This document shows, one piece after another, positions 25,662 through 34,463 of a stretch of 64,000 nucleotides of DNA. This DNA is from Halopenitus salinus (GTDB lineage: Archaea; Halobacteriota; Halobacteria; Halobacteriales; Haloferacaceae). The DNA lies in the NCBI RefSeq assembly GCF_042662125.1, contig NZ_JBHSXL010000003.1, positions 248,001-312,000 on the forward strand, read 5' to 3'. The notes under the pieces are model-generated. The model searched no databases. It had not been told where the DNA came from and saw nothing but the letters and a program-made list of their open reading frames with translations. Numbering within the stretch: the stretch's first letter is position 1; each line of letters begins with the position of its first letter. Position numbers and translations under genes: made by a program.

Positions 25662-26411
25662 ATGGTTCCACCGCTGGTGCTCGACATCGACGGGACGTTG
25701 ACGACCCCCGAACATCGCGTCGACCGTCGGGTCTTCGAGATCCTCCCGAACTGGGAGGCGCCGGTCGTCCTCGCGACGGGGAAGGCCTTCCCCTATCCGG
25801 TCGCGCTCGCGCACTTTCTGGGGCGGTCCGAGACGGTCATCGCGGAGAACGGGGGCGTGGTTCACACGGAGGGAAACACGGAGTTCGCCGGCGATCCGGA
25901 CGCCTGCTGGGACGTGATAGAGGAGTTCCTCGAACGCGGCGGCGACCTGGGATGGGGCGGACGGACGACGGTCAACCGCTGGCGCGAGACCGAGGTGGCC
26001 GTCTCGACGGACGCCGACGAGGAGCTGCTTCGCGAGATCGCCGCCGACCACGGACAGACGGTCGTCGACACCGGCTACGCCTACCACGTCAAATCCCCGG
26101 ACGTCTCGAAGGGCGCGGCGCTCGAGATCCTCTGTGAGACGTGCGGGTACGATCCCGATCGGTTCGTCGCGATCGGCGACAGCGAGAACGACGCCTCGAC
26201 CTTCCGGGTCGCCGGCGAGTCCTACGCGGTGGCGAACGCCGACCCGGCGGCCCGCGAGGCGGCCGATCACGTCCTCTCTGCGGGATACATGGACGGGACG
26301 GCGAGCGTGCTCGAGCGACTGCTCGTGGGGGACGGGAGAGATAACGCGGCCGGTGTGAACGAGCGGGACGGCTCCGACGATGCGGATGACGAGGACGTCG
26401 CGGACGAGTGA
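25662..26411 (+). CDS. pgp: phosphoglycolate phosphatase (archaeal HAD type)
   Basis: This 249-residue HAD hydrolase has motif I LVLDIDGTLTTPEHRV (nucleophile Asp in DIDGT), motif II LATGKAFPYP, and motifs III/IV at KGAALEILCETCG and VAIGDSENDASTF. This is the archaeal Cof-type phosphoglycolate phosphatase, which removes phosphate from 2-phosphoglycolate and related phosphates. The ATG at 25662 is chosen because the family starts just before the DIDGT motif. The last 25 residues form an acidic tail. The upstream 180 nt contain G/C-rich GCGGACGGA repeats and no obvious gene. Confidence 0.88.
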   Translation: MVPPLVLDIDGTLTTPEHRVDRRVFEILPNWEAPVVLATGKAFPYPVALAHFLGRSETVIAENGGVVHTEGNTEFAGDPDACWDVIEEFLERGGDLGWGGRTTVNRWRETEVAVSTDADEELLREIAADHGQTVVDTGYAYHVKSPDVSKGAALEILCETCGYDPDRFVAIGDSENDASTFRVAGESYAVANADPAAREAADHVLSAGYMDGTASVLERLLVGDGRDNAAGVNERDGSDDADDEDVADE

Positions 26412-26432
26412 GCCGGCTCGCGACGGTGCGGT

Positions 26433-26606
26433 TCAGACGTCGGCGTCATCGAAGGGGACGAACTCCCCGTTGATGTCCCACTCGTGGATGCAGTAGACGT
26501 TTCCGGGCTCCTCCACGCGCCAGCTCTCGCGATCGGCGTCCCACCGCTCGCGGCGCCCGCAGTTCTCACAGGCTCGGTCGGTCGGGGTTCGAAGCGTCGA
26601 GTTCAT
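26433..26606 (-). CDS. small HEWD-family protein
   Basis: This 57-residue protein contains two close cysteines (CENCGRRERWDADRESW) and the motif CIHEWDINGEFVPFD, which names the haloarchaeal HEWD family. The pattern CxxC...C suggests a small zinc-binding or nucleic-acid-binding protein, but no function is established. Its end faces the phosphatase gene across 21 nt, and the upstream 115 nt before the DUF368 gene hold no other gene. Confidence 0.8.
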   Translation of the reverse strand: MNSTLRTPTDRACENCGRRERWDADRESWRVEEPGNVYCIHEWDINGEFVPFDDADV

Positions 26607-26721
26607 ACGTACGTGAGCGACCCGCAAGCAAAAAAATCCCTCTATCGGCGAGGCGTCGAAGGACGACCGCGAGAGCGGAATACGAAGGGACGTTCGCATC
26701 GGTGTTCGAGGGACGTTCGCC

Positions 26722-27666
26722 TCAGTACTCGATCGCACCCGAGTAGCGATCGAGGACCAGAACCACGACGGCGCCAACGACGGCGACTCCGAGGAACTCC
26801 GGAGCGGCCGCGTTCCAGCTTCCGCCGGTCGCCGCGAGCGTCCGATCGACCTCGACGACCGGCGCGCGGAGGGCGCCGACGATCAGGCTCACGAGGAAGG
26901 CGACCGTCGCGGCTCGCCGGTGCTCCAGCGCGCGTCGCACCGCGTGGGCGACCGTGAACAGGCCGACGACCCCGCCGGCGAGGAAGACGACCACGGGCGG
27001 CGCGGCCGCGATCGCGGGGTCCGGATCGCCGGCGGCGACCGCGGACACGATCCCGTCGATGAACGCCGAGAGGGCGTCGGTCATCCGCTCGTACTGGCCG
27101 AGGATCACGAGCAGGAGCGACCCGGAGATCCCCGGCAGCACCATCGCGCTCACGGCGATCGCACCGGCGACGAAGACGACGCCGAGACCGCCACCGAAGA
27201 CGCTCTCGGCGTACCCGGAGGTGAGAAAGGCCGCGAGAAATCCGACGACGGCGGCGGCCTTTCTTCCGGACGTCGAGAGGTCGACCTCCGACCGGAGCAC
27301 GACCGCCGAGGCGGCGATCAGCCCGAAGAAGAAGCCGAAGGTCGCGACGGGCGCCGCCTCGAGCAGGTGCTCGACGATCCGGAGGACGGTCACGATCGCG
27401 GTCGCGATGCCCGCACCCAACACACAGAGGAACGGGCCGTCAAGCTCGAGGAACGCCGCCCGCGCGTCGGGGAGGTTCGCGGGCTTCGCTCCCGCGAGGA
27501 CCCGTCGGATCCGGTCGGGGTCGACGGCGGTGATCGCGGCGATGAGCCGCTCGTAGATCCCCGTGATCAACGCGATCGTGCCGCCGGAGACGCCGGGGAC
27601 CGCGTCCGCACAGCCCATTGCGACCCCGCGGAGGTAGACGCCGAGCCACTCGCGCGCGTCGACCAT
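26722..27666 (-). CDS. DUF368 membrane protein, candidate polyprenyl-phosphate translocase
   Basis: This 314-residue polytopic protein starts WLGVYLRGVAMGCADAVPGV followed by SGGTIALITGIYERLIAAI, the DUF368 hallmark. It has a repeat of the same motif in the second half (MVLPGISGSLLLVILGQYE), so two inverted halves are likely. DUF368 proteins have been identified in bacteria as undecaprenyl-phosphate translocases (PopT type) that return the lipid carrier across the membrane. Here the gene starts 6 nt after the AglB stop, which strongly suggests recycling of dolichyl phosphate released by protein glycosylation. That role is inferred; archaeal activity has not been shown from this sequence. Confidence 0.9.
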   Translation of the reverse strand: MVDAREWLGVYLRGVAMGCADAVPGVSGGTIALITGIYERLIAAITAVDPDRIRRVLAGAKPANLPDARAAFLELDGPFLCVLGAGIATAIVTVLRIVEHLLEAAPVATFGFFFGLIAASAVVLRSEVDLSTSGRKAAAVVGFLAAFLTSGYAESVFGGGLGVVFVAGAIAVSAMVLPGISGSLLLVILGQYERMTDALSAFIDGIVSAVAAGDPDPAIAAAPPVVVFLAGGVVGLFTVAHAVRRALEHRRAATVAFLVSLIVGALRAPVVEVDRTLAATGGSWNAAAPEFLGVAVVGAVVVLVLDRYSGAIEY

Positions 27667-27672
27667 CGAGGG

Positions 27673-30600
27673 TTAGACCGCCGCGATCGAAGCGTCAGCG
27701 GACCGGTGTGGGGAGCCGGCGATCGTGATCCGGTTCGTCGTGTCGTTGGTCCCGTCTGAACCCGATCCGTCGTCCGTTCCGTTGGTCCCGTCCGAACCCG
27801 ACCCGTCGTCCGTCCCGTTCGTCACGTCGGTTTCGTTGGTGTCGGTCGCGTTCCCGTCGTCGCCGAGGAGCGATTCCTCCTGGAGTTCGACGGTGGAGAC
27901 CGACTCGTTCTCGCCGACCACCTGTCCCTCGGTGACGTTCACGGTGCCCGTGCTGTAGGTGAGGCTGCCGTTGTCGGCGGTCGGCGCGGTGCCGATCGCG
28001 TAGGGGCCGGTCGCACGAACGCTGGTGTTGGTGTACCCGTTCTCGGGGCCGTACTCCGCGTAGCCGGTCGTCGAGTAGGGTACGTGGAAGGAGAACTCCC
28101 CGTTCTCGTCGGCGGTGGTGAACTGCCGGTAGGTGAACGTCTCGTTGGAGTCCGGGTAGGACATCTCGACGGCTGCCTCGACCTCCTGGCCGGGCTCCGC
28201 GCCCTCGCCCTCGATGGTCGCGCCGGGGACCTTCTCGAAGGTCTTCACCCAGTCGGCCGGGGTGTCACGAAGTCCGGCGTTGAAGTACTGTTCGGCGCTC
28301 GCGTCGCTCGCGTGCACCAGTCGGTAGTGCTCCAGCGCCTCGACGCGCTCGCTCGGGATGGATCCGATCCCGCCGATCTGGGCGGTCCCGCTCTGGTTCT
28401 CGACGTAGGCCTCGGCCTCGGCCATCGACCCGAAGCTGCGGGCGAACCGCTGGTCGCCCTCCGGAACCGTCCGGATGGTGGTCTGTGAGCCGTCCTGGGA
28501 CTGCACCGGCGTCTCCTCCCAGTCGAGGACGACCGGCTCCGGATCCTTCGCGCTGCCGTGGTACTCGTAGAGCCTGACCATCAGGCTCTCGTAGTAGCGC
28601 TGCTCGCGCACCTGCGTGACGGGCGTGAACCCGCCCTGCTGGTTCGGCTGATAGACCAGCTTCAGGAAGTCCGTACGCGAGACGTTCCCGTCGTCGTAGA
28701 AGGTGACCGGCGCGCCGAACTTCGAGTTCGGGTGGACCATCTGCCAGTCGACCATCACGTACCGGGTGTTCTCGCCCTCCGTGCTCTGGTTCGCGAGGAC
28801 GGCCTGCGCGCGTTCCTCGCTGGGCGCCAACAGGACGTTCGCGGCCTCGACGGCGTTCTGCTGGAAGGGGTTCGCGTTCGGTATTCGCTCCGCTCTGGTG
28901 GTTATCCAGTGGCCGTAGTCCCACCACGACTGGACGCCGTAGGCGCCCTCGGGGTACTCGAAGTCGCCGTCGGCGGGGCGCTCGTAGGCGCCGTTGTAGT
29001 CCATCGCGTTGTCGTGTCCTTCCAGTTCGCCGGGGTGGGGCGTCTCCTCGTTCATCCACTGGAGGCTGTCGTCCCACTCCACGACCGATCCGGGCTGGCT
29101 GTTCGCGCCCGCGGCCCACGCGGGGGTGACCATGAACAAAAGCGGGGCGACGAGCACCAACACGACCGCCGCGAGGGCCATGACCTGCCAGCCCTCGATC
29201 CCGCGTGCGGCCTCGACGGGCGACTTGCCGCGCAGATCGAGCGCGTCGAGCGCGAGCTGGAACGTGTAGCCGGCGCCGACGGCGACGACGACCGCGAGGT
29301 AGTAGTTGAACCGCTGTTGGGTGAACGCCATCGCGAGGATGAACAGCCCCCAGACGACGAGGTAGAGGTCCTCGGAGTCGTACCGCTGGAGGTAGGTCGC
29401 CCCGACGAGAAGCGCCGTCGCGATCGCGAGGCCGACGACCTGCCAGGTGAGGCCAACTGCCCCGCCGATCGCGTCGTACGCCTGCGGGACCGCGTAGACG
29501 GAGCCGATCAGGACGAATCCGGCGAGGACGTAGCCCGTCTCGCGGGGTTCGTCGCTGCGGGCGAGCGGCCGGACGATCACGTAGAGGAGCGCCACGAGCG
29601 CGAGGAAGAACGCGAGGCCGTACTGGCCGAGGACGAACTCCGCGAAGCCCTGCTGCATGAGCGGCGGCTGGGCCTCGCCGATCGTCCGCGTCTCGGCGCC
29701 CGTCGAGAAGCCGACCGTCCGGAGCAGGTTGTGCGAGATGGTTCCCCACGCGGACGGCAGCACGAGCGCGAAGGCGCCGACGGAGGCGGCGATGAGCCCG
29801 CCGACCGCCGCGGGATAGGCCCGGGCGTCGATCCCGCGCGCCTCCCACTGGCGGGCGAGGAACGCGAGGAGGACGCAGCCGGCGGCCGTGCCGAGCGGGA
29901 GCAGGACCTGCGTGAGCGAGTAGGCGGTGACGCCGAAGGAGAGGTCGTCGAGCGGGATGACCATCAACAGCCCGGCGACGGCCATCGAGACCGCGCCGGC
30001 GAACGCGACCGGTTCCGGGCTGTCGCCGTTGACGACGTCGCTCGTGATCTTGATCACGAGGAAGATCCCGGTGAAGCCGACCATCATCACGCCGGGCTGC
30101 CAGGTCGCCATGTAGAGCGCGAGCGCGACCCCGGCCGCGGCCGCGTAGCCGGCGGGCCGCTTCAGAGCTTCCCAGTCGGAGTCCGCGACGAGCTCCCAGA
30201 CGGGCTTTTCGCGCTCGGCGACGCCGAAGGCCGCGAGGAAGGCGAGAACGGCGATGGAGGAGAAGAGGACCTCGCCCGCGTGGTGGTCCGGGAAGCCGAC
30301 CATCGTCTGGCTGAGGAAGGTCCCGGGGATGAGCCCGAGGACGACGACGGCGACGACCGCGGAGAGCCGGTCGAGGAACCGACGCGCGATGAAGTAGGTC
30401 GGGATCGCGACCGCGGTCCCGACGATCGGGGCGGCCACGAGCATCGCGCGGATGATCCCCTCCTCGCCGCTCGGCGTAAAGGGCGTCGAGAGGACGACGA
30501 GGACCGCGAGAATGTGGTCCCAGAGGGTGCCGAAGTGGCCGACGTGGCTCCCGTACGGGAAGCCGGTCCACACCTCGTAGGGGATCGTCGAGGGCCAGTT

Positions 30601-30813
30601 CTCGAGGAGATAGGACGTCTCACGGAGGTGGTACCAGGGGTCGTTGCCGCGGAAGTAGGGCTCCCCGTCAACGATGAAGTTGTCGTACGCGCGGAGGCGC
30701 GAGTACAGCATCACCGCGAGGACCGCGACGATCGCGGGGACGTGGTACCATCGCTCGAGGAGGTCGAGGACGGACTCGCCCGGGCGGTCGTCTGGCTCGG
30801 TCTGGTCGCTCAT
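27673..30813 (-). CDS. aglB: oligosaccharyltransferase AglB (STT3 family)
   Basis: This 1046-residue protein is the catalytic archaeal oligosaccharyltransferase. It has an N-terminal membrane domain of about 13 segments with the divalent-metal loop FRGNDPWYHLRETSYLL. The catalytic acceptor-binding motif WWDYG lies near residues 630-634 (VQSWWDYGHWIT). A large extracellular beta-rich C-terminal domain follows. It transfers lipid-linked glycan from dolichyl phosphate to Asn in N-x-S/T sequons of S-layer and other surface proteins. The end carries a Gly/Ser/Asp/Thr repeat region and a short tail. AglG is divergent, and a DUF368 translocase follows in the same operon. Confidence 0.97.
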   Translation of the reverse strand: MSDQTEPDDRPGESVLDLLERWYHVPAIVAVLAVMLYSRLRAYDNFIVDGEPYFRGNDPWYHLRETSYLLENWPSTIPYEVWTGFPYGSHVGHFGTLWDHILAVLVVLSTPFTPSGEEGIIRAMLVAAPIVGTAVAIPTYFIARRFLDRLSAVVAVVVLGLIPGTFLSQTMVGFPDHHAGEVLFSSIAVLAFLAAFGVAEREKPVWELVADSDWEALKRPAGYAAAAGVALALYMATWQPGVMMVGFTGIFLVIKITSDVVNGDSPEPVAFAGAVSMAVAGLLMVIPLDDLSFGVTAYSLTQVLLPLGTAAGCVLLAFLARQWEARGIDARAYPAAVGGLIAASVGAFALVLPSAWGTISHNLLRTVGFSTGAETRTIGEAQPPLMQQGFAEFVLGQYGLAFFLALVALLYVIVRPLARSDEPRETGYVLAGFVLIGSVYAVPQAYDAIGGAVGLTWQVVGLAIATALLVGATYLQRYDSEDLYLVVWGLFILAMAFTQQRFNYYLAVVVAVGAGYTFQLALDALDLRGKSPVEAARGIEGWQVMALAAVVLVLVAPLLFMVTPAWAAGANSQPGSVVEWDDSLQWMNEETPHPGELEGHDNAMDYNGAYERPADGDFEYPEGAYGVQSWWDYGHWITTRAERIPNANPFQQNAVEAANVLLAPSEERAQAVLANQSTEGENTRYVMVDWQMVHPNSKFGAPVTFYDDGNVSRTDFLKLVYQPNQQGGFTPVTQVREQRYYESLMVRLYEYHGSAKDPEPVVLDWEETPVQSQDGSQTTIRTVPEGDQRFARSFGSMAEAEAYVENQSGTAQIGGIGSIPSERVEALEHYRLVHASDASAEQYFNAGLRDTPADWVKTFEKVPGATIEGEGAEPGQEVEAAVEMSYPDSNETFTYRQFTTADENGEFSFHVPYSTTGYAEYGPENGYTNTSVRATGPYAIGTAPTADNGSLTYSTGTVNVTEGQVVGENESVSTVELQEESLLGDDGNATDTNETDVTNGTDDGSGSDGTNGTDDGSGSDGTNDTTNRITIAGSPHRSADASIAAV
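27745..27816. repeat. two tandem 36-bp repeats in the aglB 3' end
   Basis: A 36-bp unit occurs at 27745-27780 and 27781-27816 with few differences. It encodes two copies of NGTDDGSGSDGT in the AglB C-terminal tail, which also contain N-G-T sequons that AglB itself could modify. Confidence 0.8.
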
Positions 30814-30923
30814 TGTACGATTCGAGTTCCAAAATCCGCATAAGCCTTGTCATATCTCGATCCGACGGGCCGCGAACGTGCGTTAGTAATCCTTATTCGG
30901 CCGACCGCGCAACTGCGAGCCGA

Positions 30924-31862
30924 ATGAAGGTCTCCGTCGTCGTCTGCACCTACACGATGGATCGCTACGAGGTCTTCACGGAGGCCGTAGAGAGCGTCCT
31001 CTCCCAGACGTACGAGCCGATCGAGGTCGTGCTCGTCGTCGACGGCAACGAGGAGGTGTACGACCGCGTCCGGGCGGACTTCGGCGGCGAGGAGAACGTA
31101 ATCGTCCACAATAACGACGAGAACCGCGGCATCTCCTACAGCCGGACGAAGGGCGCCGAACTCGCGTCCGGGGAGATCGTCGCGTTCATCGACGACGACG
31201 GCGTGGCGGAAGAGGACTGGATCGAGAATCTGGTCGAGGTCTACGAGGAGACGGACGCGATCGCCGTCGGCGGCGACGTTCGACCGAACTGGATGGGCGA
31301 AAAGCCGGACTTCTTCCCCGAGGAGTTCTACTGGCTGGTGGGCTGTGTCGAACCCGGATTCGCTGAGGACGGCGAGGAGGTTCGAAACACGTACGGATCG
31401 AACATCTCGTACAAACGTGAGAAATTCCTCGCGGTCGGCGGGTACGATCCGAACACCGGCCGGAAGGGGGACAAACACCTGCAGGCACACGAGGCGCCCG
31501 TGGGGATCCGCCTGCTGGAGGAGTTCGGGAAGGGAATGGTGTTCGTCGAGGATGCCGTGGTCGAACACACCCTGTTCGAGTACCGCGGCGAATTCCCGTG
31601 GTTAGTGCAGCGATCGTTCTGGCAGGGCTACTCGAAGCGCGTGCTGGACCTGCTGTATCCGGATGCCCCCGACGACAAGGGTGACTACCTGCAGTGGCTG
31701 CTCACCGATCGCGTTCCGCGGCGGTTGGAGGGGCTCGTTCGATCGCCGTCCGTGGCAGCCGTCCTCCAGCTGGTAGCTATCGGCGTGTTTACCGGGGCCG
31801 TCGGGTTGGGATATTTATACGCGATCACAACGTCGGGAGTCGTGGAGAAGGCTAACGCGTAG
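30924..31862 (+). CDS. aglG: AglG-like glycosyltransferase (GT2), glucuronosyl transfer to lipid-linked glycan
   Basis: This 312-residue GT2 enzyme has VSVVVCTYTMDRYEVFTEAV at the N-terminus, the metal/donor motif AFIDDDGVAEEDW near residue 87, and GSNISYKREKFLAVGGYD in the acceptor part. The end (AAVLQLVAIGVFTGAVGLGY) is a membrane segment. In Haloferax volcanii AglG lies beside aglB and adds the second sugar, a hexuronic acid, to dolichyl phosphate. Gene order and sequence agree here, and the UDP-glucose dehydrogenase at 44.6 kb could supply UDP-glucuronate. Its 3' end overlaps the convergent GT2 gene by 11 nt. Confidence 0.88.
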   Translation: MKVSVVVCTYTMDRYEVFTEAVESVLSQTYEPIEVVLVVDGNEEVYDRVRADFGGEENVIVHNNDENRGISYSRTKGAELASGEIVAFIDDDGVAEEDWIENLVEVYEETDAIAVGGDVRPNWMGEKPDFFPEEFYWLVGCVEPGFAEDGEEVRNTYGSNISYKREKFLAVGGYDPNTGRKGDKHLQAHEAPVGIRLLEEFGKGMVFVEDAVVEHTLFEYRGEFPWLVQRSFWQGYSKRVLDLLYPDAPDDKGDYLQWLLTDRVPRRLEGLVRSPSVAAVLQLVAIGVFTGAVGLGYLYAITTSGVVEKANA

Positions 31863-32766
31863 GGGCCGGAATGTCGTCCCGCTTCTCGCCAAAGAGGAAC
31901 TCGTAGTAGTAGCCGATCCCGCGGCACGCGAGCATCGCGATCGAGAGGAACAGAAAGGCGATGCGTGTACGTAGGGATTCGGAATCATCCACATTCTCGT
32001 TATCGCCCGAACCGCTCGGAGTCGGCGGGATACCGGGGCTTCCGTATCGCTCAGGGTAGTAGCGTTGTTTCTGACAGAACCCGCGGCCGACACGAACGTT
32101 CTTCTTTGCGAGTGATTCAAAGGACGTGCGAGCCGGATGGTAGACTGTCGCGTCCTCGGAGTACCCTTGGTCGTAGCCTGCCTCGTAGACTCGATCGCCG
32201 AACTCTCGATCGCCGCCGGAAATGAGTCTGGCGTCGAATAGGCCAACGTCCTCGAAGACTTCCCGGCGAACGAGGAGGGCACAGGTTGGGGCGTAATGTT
32301 CCTCTTCAAGATATTGTTTCACTGGGAAGCCAGTGTGTGTGTTGTACCTGCCAACAAGAGTGTCCTCGGAGAGCGTCAGTTCGACGTTGCAACCGAGATA
32401 GTCGACATCCTGCTCATCCATCACTTCCAGGGCTGTTTCGAGCCAGTCGTCATCAATGGTTTCGTCGGCATCAAGGAAGGCCACAACGTCGCCTTCTGCG
32501 TGTTGAATACCTTTGTTGCGGGCAGCGTAGGAGCCTTGGATATTGTCTTCGACAAGATGTTTTATGCTATTAAACTCGCTTGAAAGTGTTCGAATTACAT
32601 CTGGAGTTTCGTCAGTTGACCCATTGTCGACAACATAGATCGTGGTTCCTACCATATCAATATCAAATATTAACTTTCTAACTGTTGTCTTGATTCCAGT
32701 AGGATCGTTGTACACAGGGATGATTACATCAAACATATTCGGAATCAATAATCCACCATTACGCAT
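31852..32766 (-). CDS. glycosyltransferase family 2 with C-terminal membrane segment
   Basis: This 304-residue GT2 protein contains FDVIIPVYNDPTGIKTTVRK, the nucleotide-sugar motif VAFLDADETIDDDW and an acceptor part with SGGDREFGDRVYEAGYDQG. A C-terminal hydrophobic stretch (IAFLFLSIAMLACRGIGYYY) likely anchors it to the membrane. It resembles AglE/AglI-type enzymes of the glycosylation pathway. Its start overlaps the stop of the GT39 gene by 8 nt, so the two are coupled. Base composition changes inside the gene: the 5' end (32450-32766) is AT-rich and the 3' end matches the GC-rich chromosome, so it straddles the edge of a transferred segment. Confidence 0.85.
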   Translation of the reverse strand: MRNGGLLIPNMFDVIIPVYNDPTGIKTTVRKLIFDIDMVGTTIYVVDNGSTDETPDVIRTLSSEFNSIKHLVEDNIQGSYAARNKGIQHAEGDVVAFLDADETIDDDWLETALEVMDEQDVDYLGCNVELTLSEDTLVGRYNTHTGFPVKQYLEEEHYAPTCALLVRREVFEDVGLFDARLISGGDREFGDRVYEAGYDQGYSEDATVYHPARTSFESLAKKNVRVGRGFCQKQRYYPERYGSPGIPPTPSGSGDNENVDDSESLRTRIAFLFLSIAMLACRGIGYYYEFLFGEKRDDIPAPTR

Positions 32767-34375
32767 TAGATTTTTTATTTTTCTGGTTCTCCACTTTCCA
32801 GATCGAAATTTGGTATGTACCTTTCTCGTTTGTTCTATACGCGGATAGCGTATACACTAATTCTGTTCTGGCGGAATTATTGACTTTCCCGTAATCGTTG
32901 GAGTTCTCGCTTAATACAACATAGTCAATATGTTCTGTCTTGATCCGAGTAAGAAGATCAACATTCTTGGGTACCCCCAATAATTTGATACTACCATTTT
33001 CTGTATTGTAATCCCGAACTACTGATGCGTTCAGATAGCGGTAGTACTTCTCCGTGTACCTATCCCGTAAATACCACATCAGTTCGTGTCGACCATTCGC
33101 TACCACTACTATATCGCCCTCAGTTGAGGTCAGAAATCCTGCTATATCGTCGTATTGCGAATCCGCGGAAAGGGTTTGATCAACGAAAAGGAACGCGCTG
33201 GCTGGTGATATTGCTGCGACCAGTATCGCTACTGCAATTACCAGCTGAGGTACTCGATCAAACGGCAAGTCCTGTAAGATACGACAGCTGACCAAACTCG
33301 CGATAAGGACTGCTATCGGAAATATAGGAAGGGCGAAACGAGCGAATCCCTTTGGAAGTATGAGAGTGAAAATAAATATCGGCGGAAGAATCATAATTGC
33401 AGGTAACCACCACGGATCTAGACGCCAGCGTTCAGGGAGAATATAGGCTCCTATTGAAGCGATCACTCCAATTAATACAAACGGCCCACCATCAACAATC
33501 CACATAATAGTCGTGATTATCGAGGGGGAAGTACTCCCCTCGTGGCCTGCAAAGATATTAAAGTAAAACGATGAACCAAACGCGTAGGTCAATCCTCCGA
33601 CGATTGGTAGGTCAAAAATGAAAGCGAGACCCATAGGTAATTCAACCCCACTGTAGTAATCTGGTGGAGTTGCAAGCATCAATGGAAGATAGACCAAAAT
33701 AAATGAAATAGCCATAGAAATTCCAACTCTAATTAATGTATCTCCGATATTCCTGCTATTTTTACGCAAAAAAAGGTAGGATAGAGAAGGACCAAGAATA
33801 TATATGAAACCATAGGACTTCGAAGCCGATGCTATGATAATTGAAAAACCAATAAGTACATCGCGCCACTTTGTCCCCGATACTTTCGCCTCTAATAGCG
33901 TAAGTCCACTAATTACGGTTACACCAGTGACGAGAGGGAGATCGAGCATTGCGGATGTTGCATGTGTTGCGAATAAAGGGATCGTGGAAAGTGAGATTAC
34001 AGATAATATCCCTGCTTTCGGTCCTTGCAATTGTCTTGCTACGAAATAAAGTATAAAAAGGGATATAAGTGACATTAGAACAATGCCGGCTCTAGCACCA
34101 AATGATGTTGTTCCGAAAATCAACTGACTAATTCCAATTATGTACTTACCAAACGGCGCGAACATATGTACAATGTTCACGAAGGGATTTCCTGCAAGAA
34201 TTGATGTGCCAGCCACAGCATATTGAGCTTCGTCTCCCCACAGAGCGCCTGTGCTAATGGACGAAGAGTACCATAGACAGATACCGGAAAGTAGAGGGAT
34301 CATAAATAAATCCTCTAGTAAAAAAGCAGTTTTTAGACGTACTAAGATTGGTTCCCAAATTTGATTCCGGCTCAT
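32759..34375 (-). CDS. GT39/ArnT-like membrane glycosyltransferase
   Basis: This 538-residue polytopic membrane protein carries the acidic loop ALWGDEAQYAVAGTSILAG after the first transmembrane segment, as in PMT_2/ArnT-like enzymes that take sugars from polyprenyl phosphate. Later segments are typical (TLILPKGFARFALPIFPIAV) and a soluble C-terminal domain follows. It may act as AglS does in Haloferax, transferring a final sugar from dolichyl phosphate to the glycan outside the cell. The ATG at 34375 is preferred over the GTG at 34399 because a TATA box (34401-34407) lies 25 nt before it. The gene is strongly AT-rich compared with the chromosome. Confidence 0.82.
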   Translation of the reverse strand: MSRNQIWEPILVRLKTAFLLEDLFMIPLLSGICLWYSSSISTGALWGDEAQYAVAGTSILAGNPFVNIVHMFAPFGKYIIGISQLIFGTTSFGARAGIVLMSLISLFILYFVARQLQGPKAGILSVISLSTIPLFATHATSAMLDLPLVTGVTVISGLTLLEAKVSGTKWRDVLIGFSIIIASASKSYGFIYILGPSLSYLFLRKNSRNIGDTLIRVGISMAISFILVYLPLMLATPPDYYSGVELPMGLAFIFDLPIVGGLTYAFGSSFYFNIFAGHEGSTSPSIITTIMWIVDGGPFVLIGVIASIGAYILPERWRLDPWWLPAIMILPPIFIFTLILPKGFARFALPIFPIAVLIASLVSCRILQDLPFDRVPQLVIAVAILVAAISPASAFLFVDQTLSADSQYDDIAGFLTSTEGDIVVVANGRHELMWYLRDRYTEKYYRYLNASVVRDYNTENGSIKLLGVPKNVDLLTRIKTEHIDYVVLSENSNDYGKVNNSARTELVYTLSAYRTNEKGTYQISIWKVENQKNKKSNA

Positions 34376-34400
34376 ATAATCACTTTCCAGAACCCCCACT

Positions 34401-34407
34401 GTATAAA
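34401..34407 (-). promoter_or_regulatory. TATA box of the GT39/GT2 operon
   Basis: On the minus strand TTTATAC lies 25 nt upstream of the ATG at 34375 and supports that start. Confidence 0.5.
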
Positions 34408-34463
34408 CATTTATTAAGGGGCTTGGACGGTATTAGGAACGAGGCGGTTGAAGTTTCAAATCT

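Noticed and set aside
28558..30843. 761-codon plus-strand frame opposite aglB
   Set aside because: Antisense shadow caused by GC-rich codon bias; composition is Arg/Asp/Glu repeats with no domain, and aglB on the other strand has clear motifs.
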